DNA from: Symbiodinium natans
Lineage: Eukaryota; Sar; Dinophyceae; Suessiales; Symbiodiniaceae
Assembly: GCA_905221605.1 (NCBI GenBank)
Contig: CAJNDS010001191.1
Span: 648,644-712,643 of the forward strand
Direction: 5' to 3'
Length of the DNA stretch: 64,000 nt
Shown here: one piece after another, positions 20,103 to 29,054 of the stretch
Numbering within the stretch: the first letter of the stretch is position 1
How the letters are laid out: each line of letters opens with the position of its first letter
The notes under the pieces: generated by a model
Seen by the model: only the letters and a program-made list of their open reading frames with translations
The model's database searches: none
Told to the model about the DNA's origin: nothing
Made by a program: the position numbers and the translations under genes

Positions 20103-20178
20103 GGAACTCCGAAGCACTCGCGCAACTTGCCTTAGAAGCCGAGCAAATGCAAGCTCGCAGCACATTGCGACCGCCCCT
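20103..20178 (+). CDS. candidate internal exon
   Basis: Acceptor caccttgcag ends at 20102. NSEALAQLALEAEQMQARST LRPP, helix-like. Donor GTCAAG before a C-strand array. Confidence 0.45.
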
Positions 20179-20316
20179 GTCAAGCTACCCCCTACCCTAA
20201 ACCCTAAACTCTAAACCCTAAACCCTTAACCCTTAACCCTTACCCCTTAACCCTTAACCCCAAACCCTAAACCCTAAACCCTACCCCCCACCCCCACCCC
20301 TTGGTCCCATTCGCAG

Positions 20317-20405
20317 AAACCGTCAGCGTGCTCCACAAGAGATTCAAATCTACGTGGACGACGACTTGCAGAAGACTCCTCAGGTGCCACAGAGTTCTGT
20401 TGGAG
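20317..20405 (+). CDS. candidate internal exon with ABBA-like motif
   Basis: Acceptor attcgcag ends at 20316. Frame NRQRAPQEIQIYVDDDLQKT then PQVPQSSVG, ending at G|GTTTAGGG. IQIYVDDD resembles the ABBA short motif of mitotic regulators (BubR1/Mad3, cyclin A). The likeness rests on a few residues only. Confidence 0.48.
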
Positions 20406-20689
20406 GTTTAGGGTTTAGGGTTTAGGGTTTACGGTTTGGGGTTAGGGCTTTAGGGTTTGGGGTTTAGGGTTTAGGGTTTGGGGTTTACGGTTAGGGTTTA
20501 GGGTTTTAGGGTTTAGGTTCCAGTAGTGTATGGGCTGTATGGGCATATGTGGGCACTATAGCGGCTTCGGGCTTTACCGTTGAAGGGACTCTCCTGTCGA
20601 CTCACAGTCGGCTTCTCTCAACATTCTACAAGTTATTCCAGACTTTTCCCACCCAAAACACTCAACCCTCAACCCTCAGCCCTCAACCC

Positions 20690-20787
20690 TCAACCCTAAA
20701 CCCTAAACCCTAAACCCTAAACCCTAAACCCTAAACCCTAAACCCTAAACCCTAAACCCTAAACCCTAAACCCTAAACCCTAAACCC
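20690..20787. repeat. interstitial telomeric array, C strand
   Basis: About 13 perfect units. Opposite in orientation to the G-strand array at 20406-20515; the two could pair in a transcript. Confidence 0.98.
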
Positions 20788-20866
20788 ACCCAAACTCCCA
20801 ACCACAATCCTTTGCACCGACGGGTCGGACGAAAGCGTTCCATGCCGAAAGCGGCTTCAGCCCTTC

Positions 20867-21045
20867 GTGGAGTCTTTTTATTCTTCTTGCGGTTCTTCTT
20901 ATTATTCTTGTTGTTCTTCTTCTTATCGTTCAGATTGTGATGAATACTGCTCTTCCTATTGTTATCATCATTATTGCTATCATTCGTTTGTTTATGTTGT
21001 GTATATAGATATACATAATATATATATATATATATATCTACGTGC
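20867..21045. repeat. TTC/TTA then AT microsatellites
   Basis: (TTC)n-type DNA grading into (AT)n at 21003-21040. The Ser/Tyr/Cys-rich ORF over it is an artefact, though 20810-20866 could be coding. Confidence 0.85.
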
Positions 21046-21129
21046 TAGTCATTGCATATTACTATGTATACTGTATTACATGGCATATACATACGCAGAT
21101 ATATAAACCGCCCATGATTTGTGCCTCAG

Positions 21130-21211
21130 GGACGCACAGTGTCCCCCTGTGCAAGCACTCGTCTCTTTTCGAGGATAAACTTTTGTTGAGGAGCCCTTCC
21201 TGGATGGATCC
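21130..21211 (+). CDS. possible internal exon
   Basis: Acceptor gcctcag ends at 21129. THSVPLCKHSSLFEDKLLLR SPSWMDP, running into CCCCAAA repeats. Confidence 0.33.
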
Positions 21212-21363
21212 CCAAACCCCAAACCCCAAACCCCAAACCCTGAACCCCAAACCCCAAACCCCAAACCCGAAACCCTAAACCCTAAACCCCAAACCCTAAA
21301 CCCTGAACCCTGAACCCTGAACCCAAACCCTCTCTCCTCCTACCGAACCTGGGACTTGGACAG

Positions 21364-21427
21364 GCCTCAAAAAGCATGGAGGTCACGCCGCTGGGCCCTC
21401 AGCGACGGCAGCGTACAATTTGAGCAT
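21364..21427 (+). CDS. candidate internal exon
   Basis: Acceptor cttggacag ends at 21363. PQKAWRSRRWALSDGSVQFE H, ending exactly at GTTTAGGG. Confidence 0.42.
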
Positions 21428-21799
21428 GTTTAGGGTTTTGGGTTTAGGGTTTAGGGTTTAGGGTTTAGGGTTTAGGGTGGGATGTAGGGTTTAGGGATGT
21501 AGGGATTTAGGATTTAAGGGTTTAAGGTTTAGGGACCTTGTAGCCCAAAAACCCTAAAGCGAGCTTTAGAACTTAGATGTTTTCAGGTGTAGGGCTGGGG
21601 GTTGATGGCGATCCCTGAAACTCATAGGTCCTTACTCCTTAAGTGAGCTTTAGGTACCTTTGGTTTAGGGGAGCCTATACAGCCTGACCTTAAACCCTGG
21701 AGTCCTTAGGCTGGGCTTCTGGTTTTCGAAGGTGTCAGAATCTGGTCCGCGGTTAGGGCTCAGGTTCTGGGGTCCTGAGCCCTACACCCATGAGCTGAG

Positions 21800-22008
21800 G
21801 GCCAAGAACAGCAAGCGCTCGCCGAAAGGACTGGCTTCATGTCGCTGCGACGGGTAGCTCTCTGAGCTGTTATCCATGTTTCGCTTCTTTGTCGAAAGCT
21901 CGTCTTCGTTACCCCATTGCTTTAGAGAAAGATCTTTGTCACAGCTAGTGAATGTGAGAAGCGCACGCACTCTGCGACCATGTTGACTGTTGAAGGGCCG
22001 GCCGGCCT
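21800..22008 (+). CDS. two possible short exons
   Basis: 21800-21853 (GQEQQALAERTGFMSLRR, then GTAGCT) and 21945-22008 (acceptor gtcacag; SECEKRTHSATMLTVEGPAG L, then GTAGAC). They are listed together because each is short and the intron between is only 91 bp. Confidence 0.35.
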
Positions 22009-22203
22009 GTAGACAGCAACTCTGATTTCAGAGATGTTCTCTGGCAGCTTTGTAGCTTCGTAGACTCTGAGGACCCCTGTGTTTCGCCATGTTCCTGCCT
22101 TTCATGCACAAGGGGGGTTGCTTCGATGCAAAATGTATGAGCCCAAACGGCTGAAATTGGAACCACACCCCCCCAAAAAACAATCTCTGTCTTTAAGCTG
22201 CAG

Positions 22204-22326
22204 ATGGCATCAGGACAAAACAGGAGCCCTGTGCAGACGCCGAAGTCTGCCAAGAACTCCCGCGAACCGGCCTGTTCTGCTCCGGGAAGCTTCGGGCTTC
22301 AGTGCACGGAGTGCGGGGTGCATGGG
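22204..22326 (+). CDS. candidate internal exon with CxxC
   Basis: Acceptor aagctgcag ends at 22203. Forty-one codons, MASGQNRSPVQTPKSAKNSR ... CTECGVHG, ending at GTAACTTAC. The Cys pair could be half of a zinc site. Phase 0 at both ends. Confidence 0.5.
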
Positions 22327-22344
22327 GTAACTTACATGGACCTT

Positions 22345-22455
22345 CAGTCAACATAGGATGATTTCTCTAGATTAAGGTCCCTTTTTGGGTCCTTATGATA
22401 AGGCGGCCAGTCTATTTTAGGGCATCCAAACAGGGACCCTAATTTAGAGAACTCA
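22345..22455. mobile_element. dispersed inverted-repeat element
   Basis: Arms tctctagattaaggtccctt and cagggaccctaatttagaga are near-inverse. A relative with the same right half (aaggcggcc ... gatttagagagct) lies at 58096-58152. Confidence 0.5.
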
Positions 22456-22617
22456 ACATGTCTGCAGGGCTTTATAGGTTCAATACAAGCAAGAGCGTGT
22501 GCTCAGCGTCCAAGCAACAGCAGCACGGCAAGCTAGTGGTCGGGTTTGGGCTTTACGGTTTTACCCAAAACCCTAAACCTAAACCCTACACCTTGCAGGA
22601 AAACAGTCGGAAGTGAG

Positions 22618-22685
22618 GCCTTTTGCACCTGAACCCGACGATGTACACCCTGGCAGAGTTCCAAGAACTACATGCTAGCCGAAAG
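22618..22685 (+). CDS. possible internal exon
   Basis: Frame LLHLNPTMYTLAEFQELHAS RK, ending at AAG|GTAGAG; acceptor gtgag ends at 22617. Next, 22741-22793 could be a terminal exon (KLRCEPKLYSSKSPKP, stop). Confidence 0.36.
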
Positions 22686-22840
22686 GTAGAGGGATGTTCG
22701 CCATTTCAAAGCTCTCAGTTGCGACAGCCTAAAGGCTCAGCTAAACTTCGCTGCGAACCCAAGCTTTACAGCTCCAAGTCCCCCAAGCCTTAAACTGGGT
22801 TCGCTAAGCATGACCCTGGACCCGACGTACGGGTCAACTT

Positions 22841-22942
22841 AGTAGCCCAGTCTTTTTTTTTCTGGGTTCCCTTGTAAAGTAACAAAAAAAGTGCACCCTT
22901 CTTATCATGAGTATGGTTACTGGGCTACGAAGTCAAGGGTTC
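22841..22942. mobile_element. MITE family C
   Basis: tagtagcccagtcttttttt ... gtatggttactgggctacga; about 102 bp, no ORF. Confidence 0.7.
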
Positions 22943-23042
22943 AGTTCACATCGGGGTTTGGGGCATAGGACGTCATCGTCGAGACCGAGTTTGCTTGCTA
23001 TTCAGGTTGCCCCCTGAAACCCAACCCCCCCAAGCACTACCA

Positions 23043-23095
23043 CAATATAGGGGTCGGAATTGCTACTAGCGTTCCCTTAGGGCCCCTTTAAAATG
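23043..23095. mobile_element. MITE family F end
   Basis: taggggtcggaattgctact ... Conserved F end also at 17258, 33285-33333 (reverse), 46033 and 51850. Full element boundaries unclear. Confidence 0.5.
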
Positions 23096-23142
23096 ATGCT
23101 ACAGTATCGCCCCAACACCCTGTTCTAATTCTTCAGGCCCCT

Positions 23143-23262
23143 ACATTACTTTGTGGTACTTTGCCGTAACTTTAGAACCCTAAACCCTTTTGGGTTCATT
23201 GGGTTTCTTAATCAGGCAGCTAAAAGTTTAATTTATAGCTACCCTCCTGAGTGCAGCCAAGA
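23143..23262. mobile_element. dispersed repeat family L
   Basis: About 115 bp shared with 50641-50752 (tttgtggtactttgccgtaa ... taccctcctgagtgcagcca), roughly 85% identical by eye. Confidence 0.75.
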
Positions 23263-23629
23263 TTAGGTCCTTACCCAAGGTGCCTCGAAAGCCAAGTCCC
23301 CACTCTCGACGCCGAAGTCGCCAGGAGCCTCAGAAAACCCTCCATCTCAGGCCCGAAGCCCAAAACCCTAAACCCTAAATCATAAAAACTTAAACACTAA
23401 ACCCTAAACCCTAAATCCTAAACCCTAAACCCTAAACTCTAAATTATAGGATAGTAGTACGCTCGCTCATTCTCTCCATCTCTCTCTCCGTTGCGCTGTG
23501 TGTATATAAATAGAGAGAGAGAGAGAGAAAAACAAATAGATACACATCTGCAATGTCTGGTTCGTACTTCTCATGTGTAATACATGTTGTAAGCCCTAAA
23601 CCGTAAGCCCCAGAAAACCCTAAAGTTAG

Positions 23630-23726
23630 AGATGAGGGGGCCCTGCTGCGGGAGCAGTGGGCGGACATTGCGTTTGGTGCTGGCGCCATAGCGAGATCCT
23701 GGAGCGGCAGCCTTGACGAGCAGCCT
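23630..23726 (+). CDS. candidate internal exon
   Basis: Acceptor aaagttag ends at 23629. DEGALLREQWADIAFGAGAI, then ARSWSGSLDEQP, ending at GTAGCA. Other frames are poorer. Confidence 0.5.
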
Positions 23727-23898
23727 GTAGCAAGCTCCAGCTTGATATATTGCTGTTATGTTGGTATACTATTACGTTAATGTATCATTAGATTTTCAGT
23801 TTTTCGTTTTAGACACGTATATTATTGTTTCATAATGTATATATACATATATATATATATATATGTATATAACTTATACTAGTCTTGAAGCCTTCCAG

Positions 23899-23963
23899 CT
23901 CCTCGGAAAGCCCTACTCCTGGAAAAGATGAAGAAGCCCACAGTACTGGGCTGGAATGGAGCG
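23899..23963 (+). CDS. candidate internal exon
   Basis: Acceptor gccttccag ends at 23898. PRKALLLEKMKKPTVLGWNG A, ending at GTGCTT. The intron from the previous candidate is AT-rich (microsatellite 23835-23872). Confidence 0.42.
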
Positions 23964-24189
23964 GTGCTTAAAAAATCACTTGCGCAATGTTCTAGGATTC
24001 TAGGAGCTAGTTAGGTGGTCCAAGGCCAAGTCTTGTACCGGAACACAAGTACTAACAACTGGCGAGTAGAAGAAGTAGAAGTAGTACTCGTAAGAACCAG
24101 AACAAGAACAGTAGTGATACTAATGACAATAATCATCACAAGAATTATAAGAAGAAGAAGAAGAAGAAGAAGAATGCTGGGCCTTGCAG

Positions 24190-24438
24190 GTCTCCCAGCG
24201 CTCGGATGAACCACCGCGATGTCGGGCTTCCAAACCCATGACACTTAGAGTAACCATTTTAAATTCTTTTGCAAAGACTATAGCGTTTGGGTACAAACGG
24301 GTTCCCTCTTTTAGGAATAGCCCATACCCATGCGGAGACCATTTGAGGTCAGAGCCGGTGCGAACCACACCGAGAGCTCCGGTCAAGGATGGGGCTACCA
24401 TGACTTGGCTTTCTTCTGGCTGGTTGTTAGGACTTTAA
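24190..24438 (+). CDS. candidate exon
   Basis: Acceptor gccttgcag ends at 24189. VSQRSDEPPRCRASKPMTLR, then either a donor GTAACC at 24250 or continuation to TAG at 24436. A (GAA)n/(GTA)n microsatellite lies just upstream (24065-24175). Confidence 0.38.
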   Translation, partial: VSQRSDEPPRCRASKPMTLRVTILNSFAKTIAFGYKRVPSFRNSPYPCGDHLRSEPVRTTPRAPVKDGATMTWLSSGWLLGL

Positions 24439-24491
24439 CTTTTAGGCTCCTTATTGTAGTTTACAACTTTTAGGAGGGGTTCAGATGTCAG

Positions 24492-24544
24492 CCAAGATGA
24501 CTTGTCGCAGATATCAGGGTGTCCGAAGAATGCTCCCTGTGGAA
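24492..24544 (+). CDS. possible internal exon
   Basis: Acceptor gatgtcag ends at 24491. KMTCRRYQGVRRMLPVE, ending at GTAAAAAG. Confidence 0.36.
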
Positions 24545-24819
24545 GTAAAAAGGGCTGAGAGGTAAGGTTCATATTGCTCGGCAGGCTCTTGGGACATTAC
24601 ATTTTTCCTTACTGGGTTTAAGAGGAACAGAATCGGGGTTTTTTGTCAGAGGGTTTTAAGGGCCACCGTAGATAACTGTTTTTGGTGAGTGTCTGTATGG
24701 TTATACGTGTTGCCGATACTGGGCGAGTGTGTATCTAGTAGACTTCCGAACCTAACCCGACCCTTTGCAAGAATCACATCCCCCCCCCACCCCCCTAATG
24801 CTTAACTTGGTTTGGCCCC

Positions 24820-24946
24820 CTGGTTCTTAGTAGGTAATGAGGGAATGAGGGCCCTTTCTATACCCTTAAAGGGATTATGTAGGGTACCTACCCTAAACAC
24901 TAAACCCTAAACCCTAAACCCTAAACCTCATTCCCTCATTCCCTAG
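24820..24946. mobile_element. MITE family B with telomeric insertion
   Basis: Complete B except that CCCTAAA repeats (about 24888-24926) interrupt the right arm between gggtacct and cattccctcattccct. acct occurs at both junctions (possible short target duplication or microhomology). Confidence 0.72.
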
Positions 24947-24958
24947 ACGTGCTCGCAG

Positions 24959-25013
24959 GAGTCCCGGAAACGCCGGGCAACCGCACACGGAGAGGAGCAG
25001 GAGACCTTGGAGC
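24959..25013 (+). CDS. candidate internal exon, charged
   Basis: Acceptor gctcgcag ends at 24958. ESRKRRATAHGEEQETLE, ending at GTTTTAGGG. MITE B copies flank it on both sides. Confidence 0.4.
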
Positions 25014-25043
25014 GTTTTAGGGTTTAGGGTTTAGGGTTTAGGG

Positions 25044-25108
25044 CTGGTACTTAGTAGGGAATGATGGAATGAGGTACCCTATCAATCCGATTCCCTACTG
25101 AGAGCCAG
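25044..25108. mobile_element. MITE family B, shortened
   Basis: ctggtacttagtagggaatg ... ttccctactgagagccag. A G-strand telomeric array abuts its left terminus directly. Confidence 0.65.
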
Positions 25109-25349
25109 GGGGGTTGTTGAACGGCAAGTCCTTGACAACTCCTCTTGGTTAAGACTAGGTCGGCCCTTGGGAGCTTCTCGTTTTTGGGGTGTAAACGTGT
25201 CCAGTTTAAGAGTCACTGCTTAGAACTAGACGAGAGCTGAGCTGGCGTCTAGCGCAAAAAAATTTAGAGAACGGATCATGTGGTAAAGGTGCTTCCGGTC
25301 ACCGCTGTCCTACTATGTTCCTCGCCCTAAGCAGGCATTCATATTCCAG

Positions 25350-25552
25350 TGTTGCGCAGACTTGCGTATGCGGGCGGAGAGCTGGTTTGTCAAAAACTTG
25401 CCCCGCGTCACAGGACAGCAACTCTGCTCAACTGGCGGCAAGACATCCCGGCTGGTTTGGCTCAACGAGTCCAAGAGAAGTTGGAATTCATCTCCCAACG
25501 AAGCTCCAAAGTCAGGCAAATCTACGCTTCAGCCCTTTATAGCTTCCAATGA
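25350..25552 (+). CDS. candidate 3'-terminal exon
   Basis: Acceptor tattccag ends at 25349. Frame LRRLAYAGGELVCQKLAPRH ... LEFISQRSSKVRQIYASALY SFQ, stop TGA 25550. Two other frames are open here (one runs to 25874 but ends in repeat translation), so the frame is not certain. Confidence 0.43.
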
Positions 25553-25735
25553 TGTCTCAGTTGCGTCACAAAAAAAACGAAGGAACGCTAAAACGTACAT
25601 GTTTCATCCGGGTTCTAAGAGTCTAATGGTTTGCCGCGCGCGTTTCTACGGACATCGGGTGCCTAAATCGGAAGAAACCGCTTCAGCTAGGAACCGTTTG
25701 CGAAGACCCAAAACCCCAGGTACCAAATTTCGCGC

Positions 25736-25870
25736 CCCCAAACCCCAAACCCCAAACTCCAATCTCCAAACCCCAAACCCCAACCCCCAAACCCCAAACC
25801 CCAAACCCCAAACCCCAAACCCCAAACCCCAAACCCCAAACCCCAAACCCCAAACCCCAAACCCCAAACC
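25736..25870. repeat. homogenised CCCCAAA variant array
   Basis: About 18 CCCCAAA units, followed by standard CCCTAAA to 25915. A shorter CCCCAAA block lies at 21211-21270. Confidence 0.97.
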
Positions 25871-25931
25871 CTAAACCCTAAACCCTAAACCCTAAACCCT
25901 AAACCCTAAACCCATCCTAAAATCTTCTCAG

Positions 25932-25997
25932 ATGACTGCCAGGCCTCTCGCAGCTTCAGCTCGAGGAGCCGCCAACGAAACGCGCCAAGGAGTGATG
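25932..25997 (+). CDS. candidate internal exon
   Basis: Acceptor atcttctcag ends at 25931. MTARPLAASARGAANETRQG VM, ending exactly at GTTTAGGG. C-strand array upstream, G-strand array downstream. Confidence 0.42.
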
Positions 25998-26278
25998 GTT
26001 TAGGGTTTAGGGTTTAGGGTTTGGGGTTTGGGTTTAGGGTTTAGGGTTTAGGGTTTAGGGCCTGGGGTTTCGGTTTAGGGTTTAGGGTTTAGGGTTTAGG
26101 GCCTGGGGTTTCGGTTTAGGGTTTAGGGTTTAGGGTTTAGGGTTTAGGGTTTAGGGTTTAGGGTTTAGGGTTTAGGGTTTAGGGTTTAGGGTTTAGGGTT
26201 TAGGGTTTAGGGTTTAGGGTTTAGGGTTTAGGGTTTAGGGTTTAGGGTTTAGGGTTTAGGGTTTAGGGGTTTAGGGTT
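25998..26278. repeat. longest interstitial telomeric array, G strand
   Basis: TTTAGGG array with two copies of a gcctggggtttcgg interruption; 26110-26270 is about 22 perfect units. Confidence 0.98.
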
Positions 26279-26343
26279 TTGGAGATATGTTCCTTTGTTC
26301 TTTGGTTGTTGTTGCTTTTTGCATTTTTTGGGTGGAGGGAGTG

Positions 26344-26470
26344 GCGGTTGGTTGGTTGGTTGGTTGGTTGGTTGGTTGGTTCGTTGGTGGGTTGGTTGGT
26401 TGGTTGGTTGGTTGGTTGGTTGGTTGGTTGGTTGGTTGGTTGGTTGGTTGGTTGGTGTGTGTGTGTGTGT
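26344..26470. repeat. (GGTT)n then (GT)n microsatellite
   Basis: About 27 GGTT units. The Gly/Trp/Leu/Val and Asn/Gln/Pro/Thr ORFs on either strand are artefacts. Confidence 0.97.
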
Positions 26471-26493
26471 TCTAATTGGGTAACCTTTTGCAG

Positions 26494-26682
26494 GGCTGCA
26501 AGGGCTTTTCGCTCTGAAGGCTCGCAAGACCCTTGAATAGTAGGAACATTGGCTAGGGAGGGAGGAGTTCGAACAAGGTATTCAGTCGACTCCGGTGCCG
26601 CCTCTTTGCAGTAGGAGCATTCATCAAGGAACCTGCTAATGAGACCCAAATCTTCCAAATCCCCCAAGCCTTAAATAAATAA
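26494..26682 (+). CDS. two possible terminal exons
   Basis: 26494-26540 (acceptor ccttttgcag; [14 protein letters not shown], stop) and 26612-26682 (acceptor ctctttgcag; [22 protein letters not shown], stop in TAAATAAATAAAT). Both short. Confidence 0.35.
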
Positions 26683-26756
26683 ATAAATATATATATATAT
26701 ATATACCGTGACCTGAAAGCGTTAAACCCTAAACTTAAACCCTGAACCCTTCCCAG

Positions 26757-26856
26757 CCTCTTGTGGTCCATGAGCGAAAGCACCCCTCGATCGTGAAAGC
26801 CGGGTTCACTTTCAGTGGAATCTTCTGGCAGGCCAAGAGCACCAGGAAGAGCCCTG
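26757..26856 (+). CDS. candidate internal exon
   Basis: Acceptor cccttcccag ends at 26756. PLVVHERKHPSIVKAGFTFS, then GIFWQAKSTRKSPE. No GT before the next C-strand array; GC or GA donors are possible. Confidence 0.45.
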
Positions 26857-26932
26857 AACCCTAAACCCTAAACCTTAAACCCTGAACCCTAAACCCCAAA
26901 TCCACTTTGAAGCAGGTTTGAGCTCGTTTCAG

Positions 26933-27176
26933 GTGTGCGCCGGTTCGATGGTGTCAGGATTTCTTCAAAAGCCGGAAGCGGGAAGCTGGCCGGGACGCTG
27001 TGGCCATTGCTGTAACCCCAGTGCTCATTGCCGCCTCAGACTCAGAGCCTCGGATATCAAAGCCTTGCCCATCCGATTTGGCCCAGGCATCCCACCTACC
27101 CGGCTCTTTCCTGGCCTCTGCTTGGGTCCATCAAGCTGGTTCATGCTGGCTTTTCTGCGGTTCCGGCTTGCGATGA
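26933..27176 (+). CDS. candidate exon
   Basis: Acceptor gctcgtttcag ends at 26932. Open 80 codons to TGA 27174: VRWCQDFFKSRKREAGRDAV, then AIAVTPVLIAASDSEPR. The second half is less convincing, so a donor may lie inside. Confidence 0.45.
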
Positions 27177-27201
27177 ATCTCGTCTGTCGGTGCTTCCCTA
27201 G

Positions 27202-27397
27202 GTTCTTCCTGGCCGCCACCCGGATGTACAGGTGGCTCTTGGCATCTGCTCACCGCCTTGCCACGGCTGTATTTGTGCCATACCGAGCTCCTGCTGTCTC
27301 AGACCCGACGCTGCCAACTATGTCTCCTGCACAGGGCCCTCTTGGCCTTTTGGTCCGTCAGAAGGAAATTCTTGCCCTAAGCCCCACCATATTGTAA
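27202..27397 (+). CDS. candidate 3'-terminal exon
   Basis: Acceptor cttccctag ends at 27201. FFLAATRMYRWLLASAHRLA, then TAVFVPYRAPAVSDP ..., stop TAA 27395. The same frame is open upstream from 26918, so these may instead belong to one long ORF. Confidence 0.36.
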
Positions 27398-27524
27398 ACC
27401 TCTGTCGCCTGTGATGTCGTCACAGTGGGTGGGAGATATTCTGAGTAGCTGAGTGAGTACACTTTAGAGTTGGCGCCAGGTTGCGCCATCTTTGCGTGAA
27501 ACTTCGGCCGTAAGATGACGACGC

Positions 27525-27687
27525 CCCTAAACCCTGAACCCTGAACCCTAAACCCTAAACCCTGAACCCTGAACCCTGAACCCTAAACCCTAAAACCTAA
27601 ACCCTGAACCCTGAACCCTGAACCCTGAACCCTGAACCCTGAACCCTAAACCCTAAACCCTAAACCCTAAACCCTAAACCCTACCCC
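27525..27687. repeat. interstitial array rich in CCCTGAA
   Basis: C-strand array in which CCCTGAA variants are clustered (27596-27645), with normal CCCTAAA at the end. Confidence 0.96.
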
Positions 27688-27704
27688 AAGCCCTTGCAAG
27701 TCAG

Positions 27705-27775
27705 GCAGTTGTGGAGGAGCCGGTTCCGCAGACGCCGCCCTGCAAGCCGCGCAGTGCCGGGGTCCCCGATTTGGG
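27705..27775 (+). CDS. candidate internal exon, Pro-rich
   Basis: Acceptor caagtcag ends at 27704. AVVEEPVPQTPPCKPRSAGV PDL, ending at GG|GTTTAGGG. C-strand array upstream, G-strand downstream. Confidence 0.46.
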
Positions 27776-27899
27776 GTTTAGGGTTTTGGGTTTTGGGTTT
27801 TGGGTTTAGGGCTAGGGTTTAGGGTTTGGTTTATGGCACTCATGGAAGGAATCTAGAGGGAGCTTGGCTTTCAAGTTGCATTATTGTTCTAGTCAAGGG

Positions 27900-28035
27900 A
27901 CGAAAGGAGGGACCCTTATATTTAGGGGCTATTTAGGGGCCGCTAAGGGATATAGGGGCTCTACAAGGCACAAGGTATATAAAGGGGTTAATCGGGAATA
28001 AGATTAAAGGTCCCCTCTGAAAGTCCCTCCTTTTT
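27900..28035. mobile_element. inverted-repeat element H
   Basis: Arms aaaggagggacccttat and aggtcccctctgaaagtccctcc are partly inverse. Pyrrolidine-like core without ORF; no second copy found here. Confidence 0.4.
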
Positions 28036-28357
28036 CCCCTTAATCTAGGGAGTTTGGGGGGTTCCTCGCTTCTACGTTTTTTTTTTTTTCAGGAATTGGG
28101 GGGGGGGGGGGGAGGGACCGAGGCTTCGGAGAGAAAGGCTTTTTTGTTTCGAGGGCCGTTTCGGTCAGCAGGCCTTTAGGGTTTAAGTTTAGGGTTTCGG
28201 GTTTAGGGTTCAGGGGGTTAGGGGGTTCAGGGGGTTTAGGGGGTTCAGGGGGTTCAGGGGGTTTAGGGGGTTTAGGTTTAGGGGGTTTTAGGGGTTTAGG
28301 GGGTTCCTGCCACCACCCTCTACCTGCCAACAACGCGCTCGAATGGCTTGGTCTCAG

Positions 28358-28478
28358 TCCCCTAGAACGGGTTTCGCCATCGGCGACACTCGCTGCCATG
28401 AAAGTACAGTTGCAAACAGCATAAGAAAAAGCGGGGCCAGCATAAGAGAAAGCATAGCTGCCCTATGTTTGGGGGCAG
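28358..28478 (+). CDS. candidate internal exon
   Basis: Acceptor ttggtctcag ends at 28357. SPRTGFAIGDTRCHESTVAN, then SIRKSGASIRESIAALCLGA, ending at G|GTCTCT. Confidence 0.42.
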
Positions 28479-28691
28479 GTCTCTAGCCACCTGGAGAACC
28501 AGGTACAAGAAACCCTGAACCAACCCTAACCCCCCCACGCACCCTACACCCTCAAACTCCCGAGTGGATTGGTTCAGGTAGTGTTCAGGTCTTGATTTCA
28601 GATGTGGGGGGCGGGGGGGCGGGGGGGGGGGGGGCGTTGGGCCTTCGGGGGGTAGGGGCCTTGAGAACGGAGAGAACTCCAACGCAGTCAG

Positions 28692-28953
28692 GCGGATGCT
28701 TGTTGAAGTTTCAAGTCTTCGCTCTGTTGCCTGCCAGGTGAATGTCACCATAAAGCGGACTCCTGCCGGCCCAAAATTGGCCCCCCAAGCCCGTAAACTC
28801 TTTGAAACTCGTGAATCCTATCCTGAACCCTTGGATTGGCAACGGCTGTGCTCCCAGAAGTCCGGCAAGTACATGGTTGGAATATCACATCCGAACAGCT
28901 TCCTTGCGAAATCAGACAAGCTCTTGAGAGCTACCGGCAGCACACTTGCATAG
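28692..28953 (+). CDS. candidate 3'-terminal exon
   Basis: Open to TAG 28951. RMLVEVSSLRSVACQVNVTI, then KRTPAGPKLAPQARKLFETR ... SGKYMVGISHPNSFLAKSDK. Acceptor gcagtcag ends at 28691, or cctgccag at 28737. Ends 200 bp before the 209-aa gene, so an independent upstream gene. Confidence 0.5.
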
Positions 28954-29054
28954 TCACCCGATGCCCTGCACACTTAAGCTGGCCGTTTGTGCGGTGAAGG
29001 GGGGTGGGGTGGGGTTGGTCCGGTGGTTTGGCGAGTAGGTTCTTGGTCTTGTGC

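Noticed and set aside
25362-25874. 170-codon + ORF as one gene
   Set aside because: Its last 45 codons translate CCCCAAA repeat (PQTPN...), and another frame is more protein-like up to 25552.
26263-26667. Asn/Gln/Pro/Thr-rich 134-codon minus-strand ORF
   Set aside because: Driven by the (GGTT)n microsatellite.
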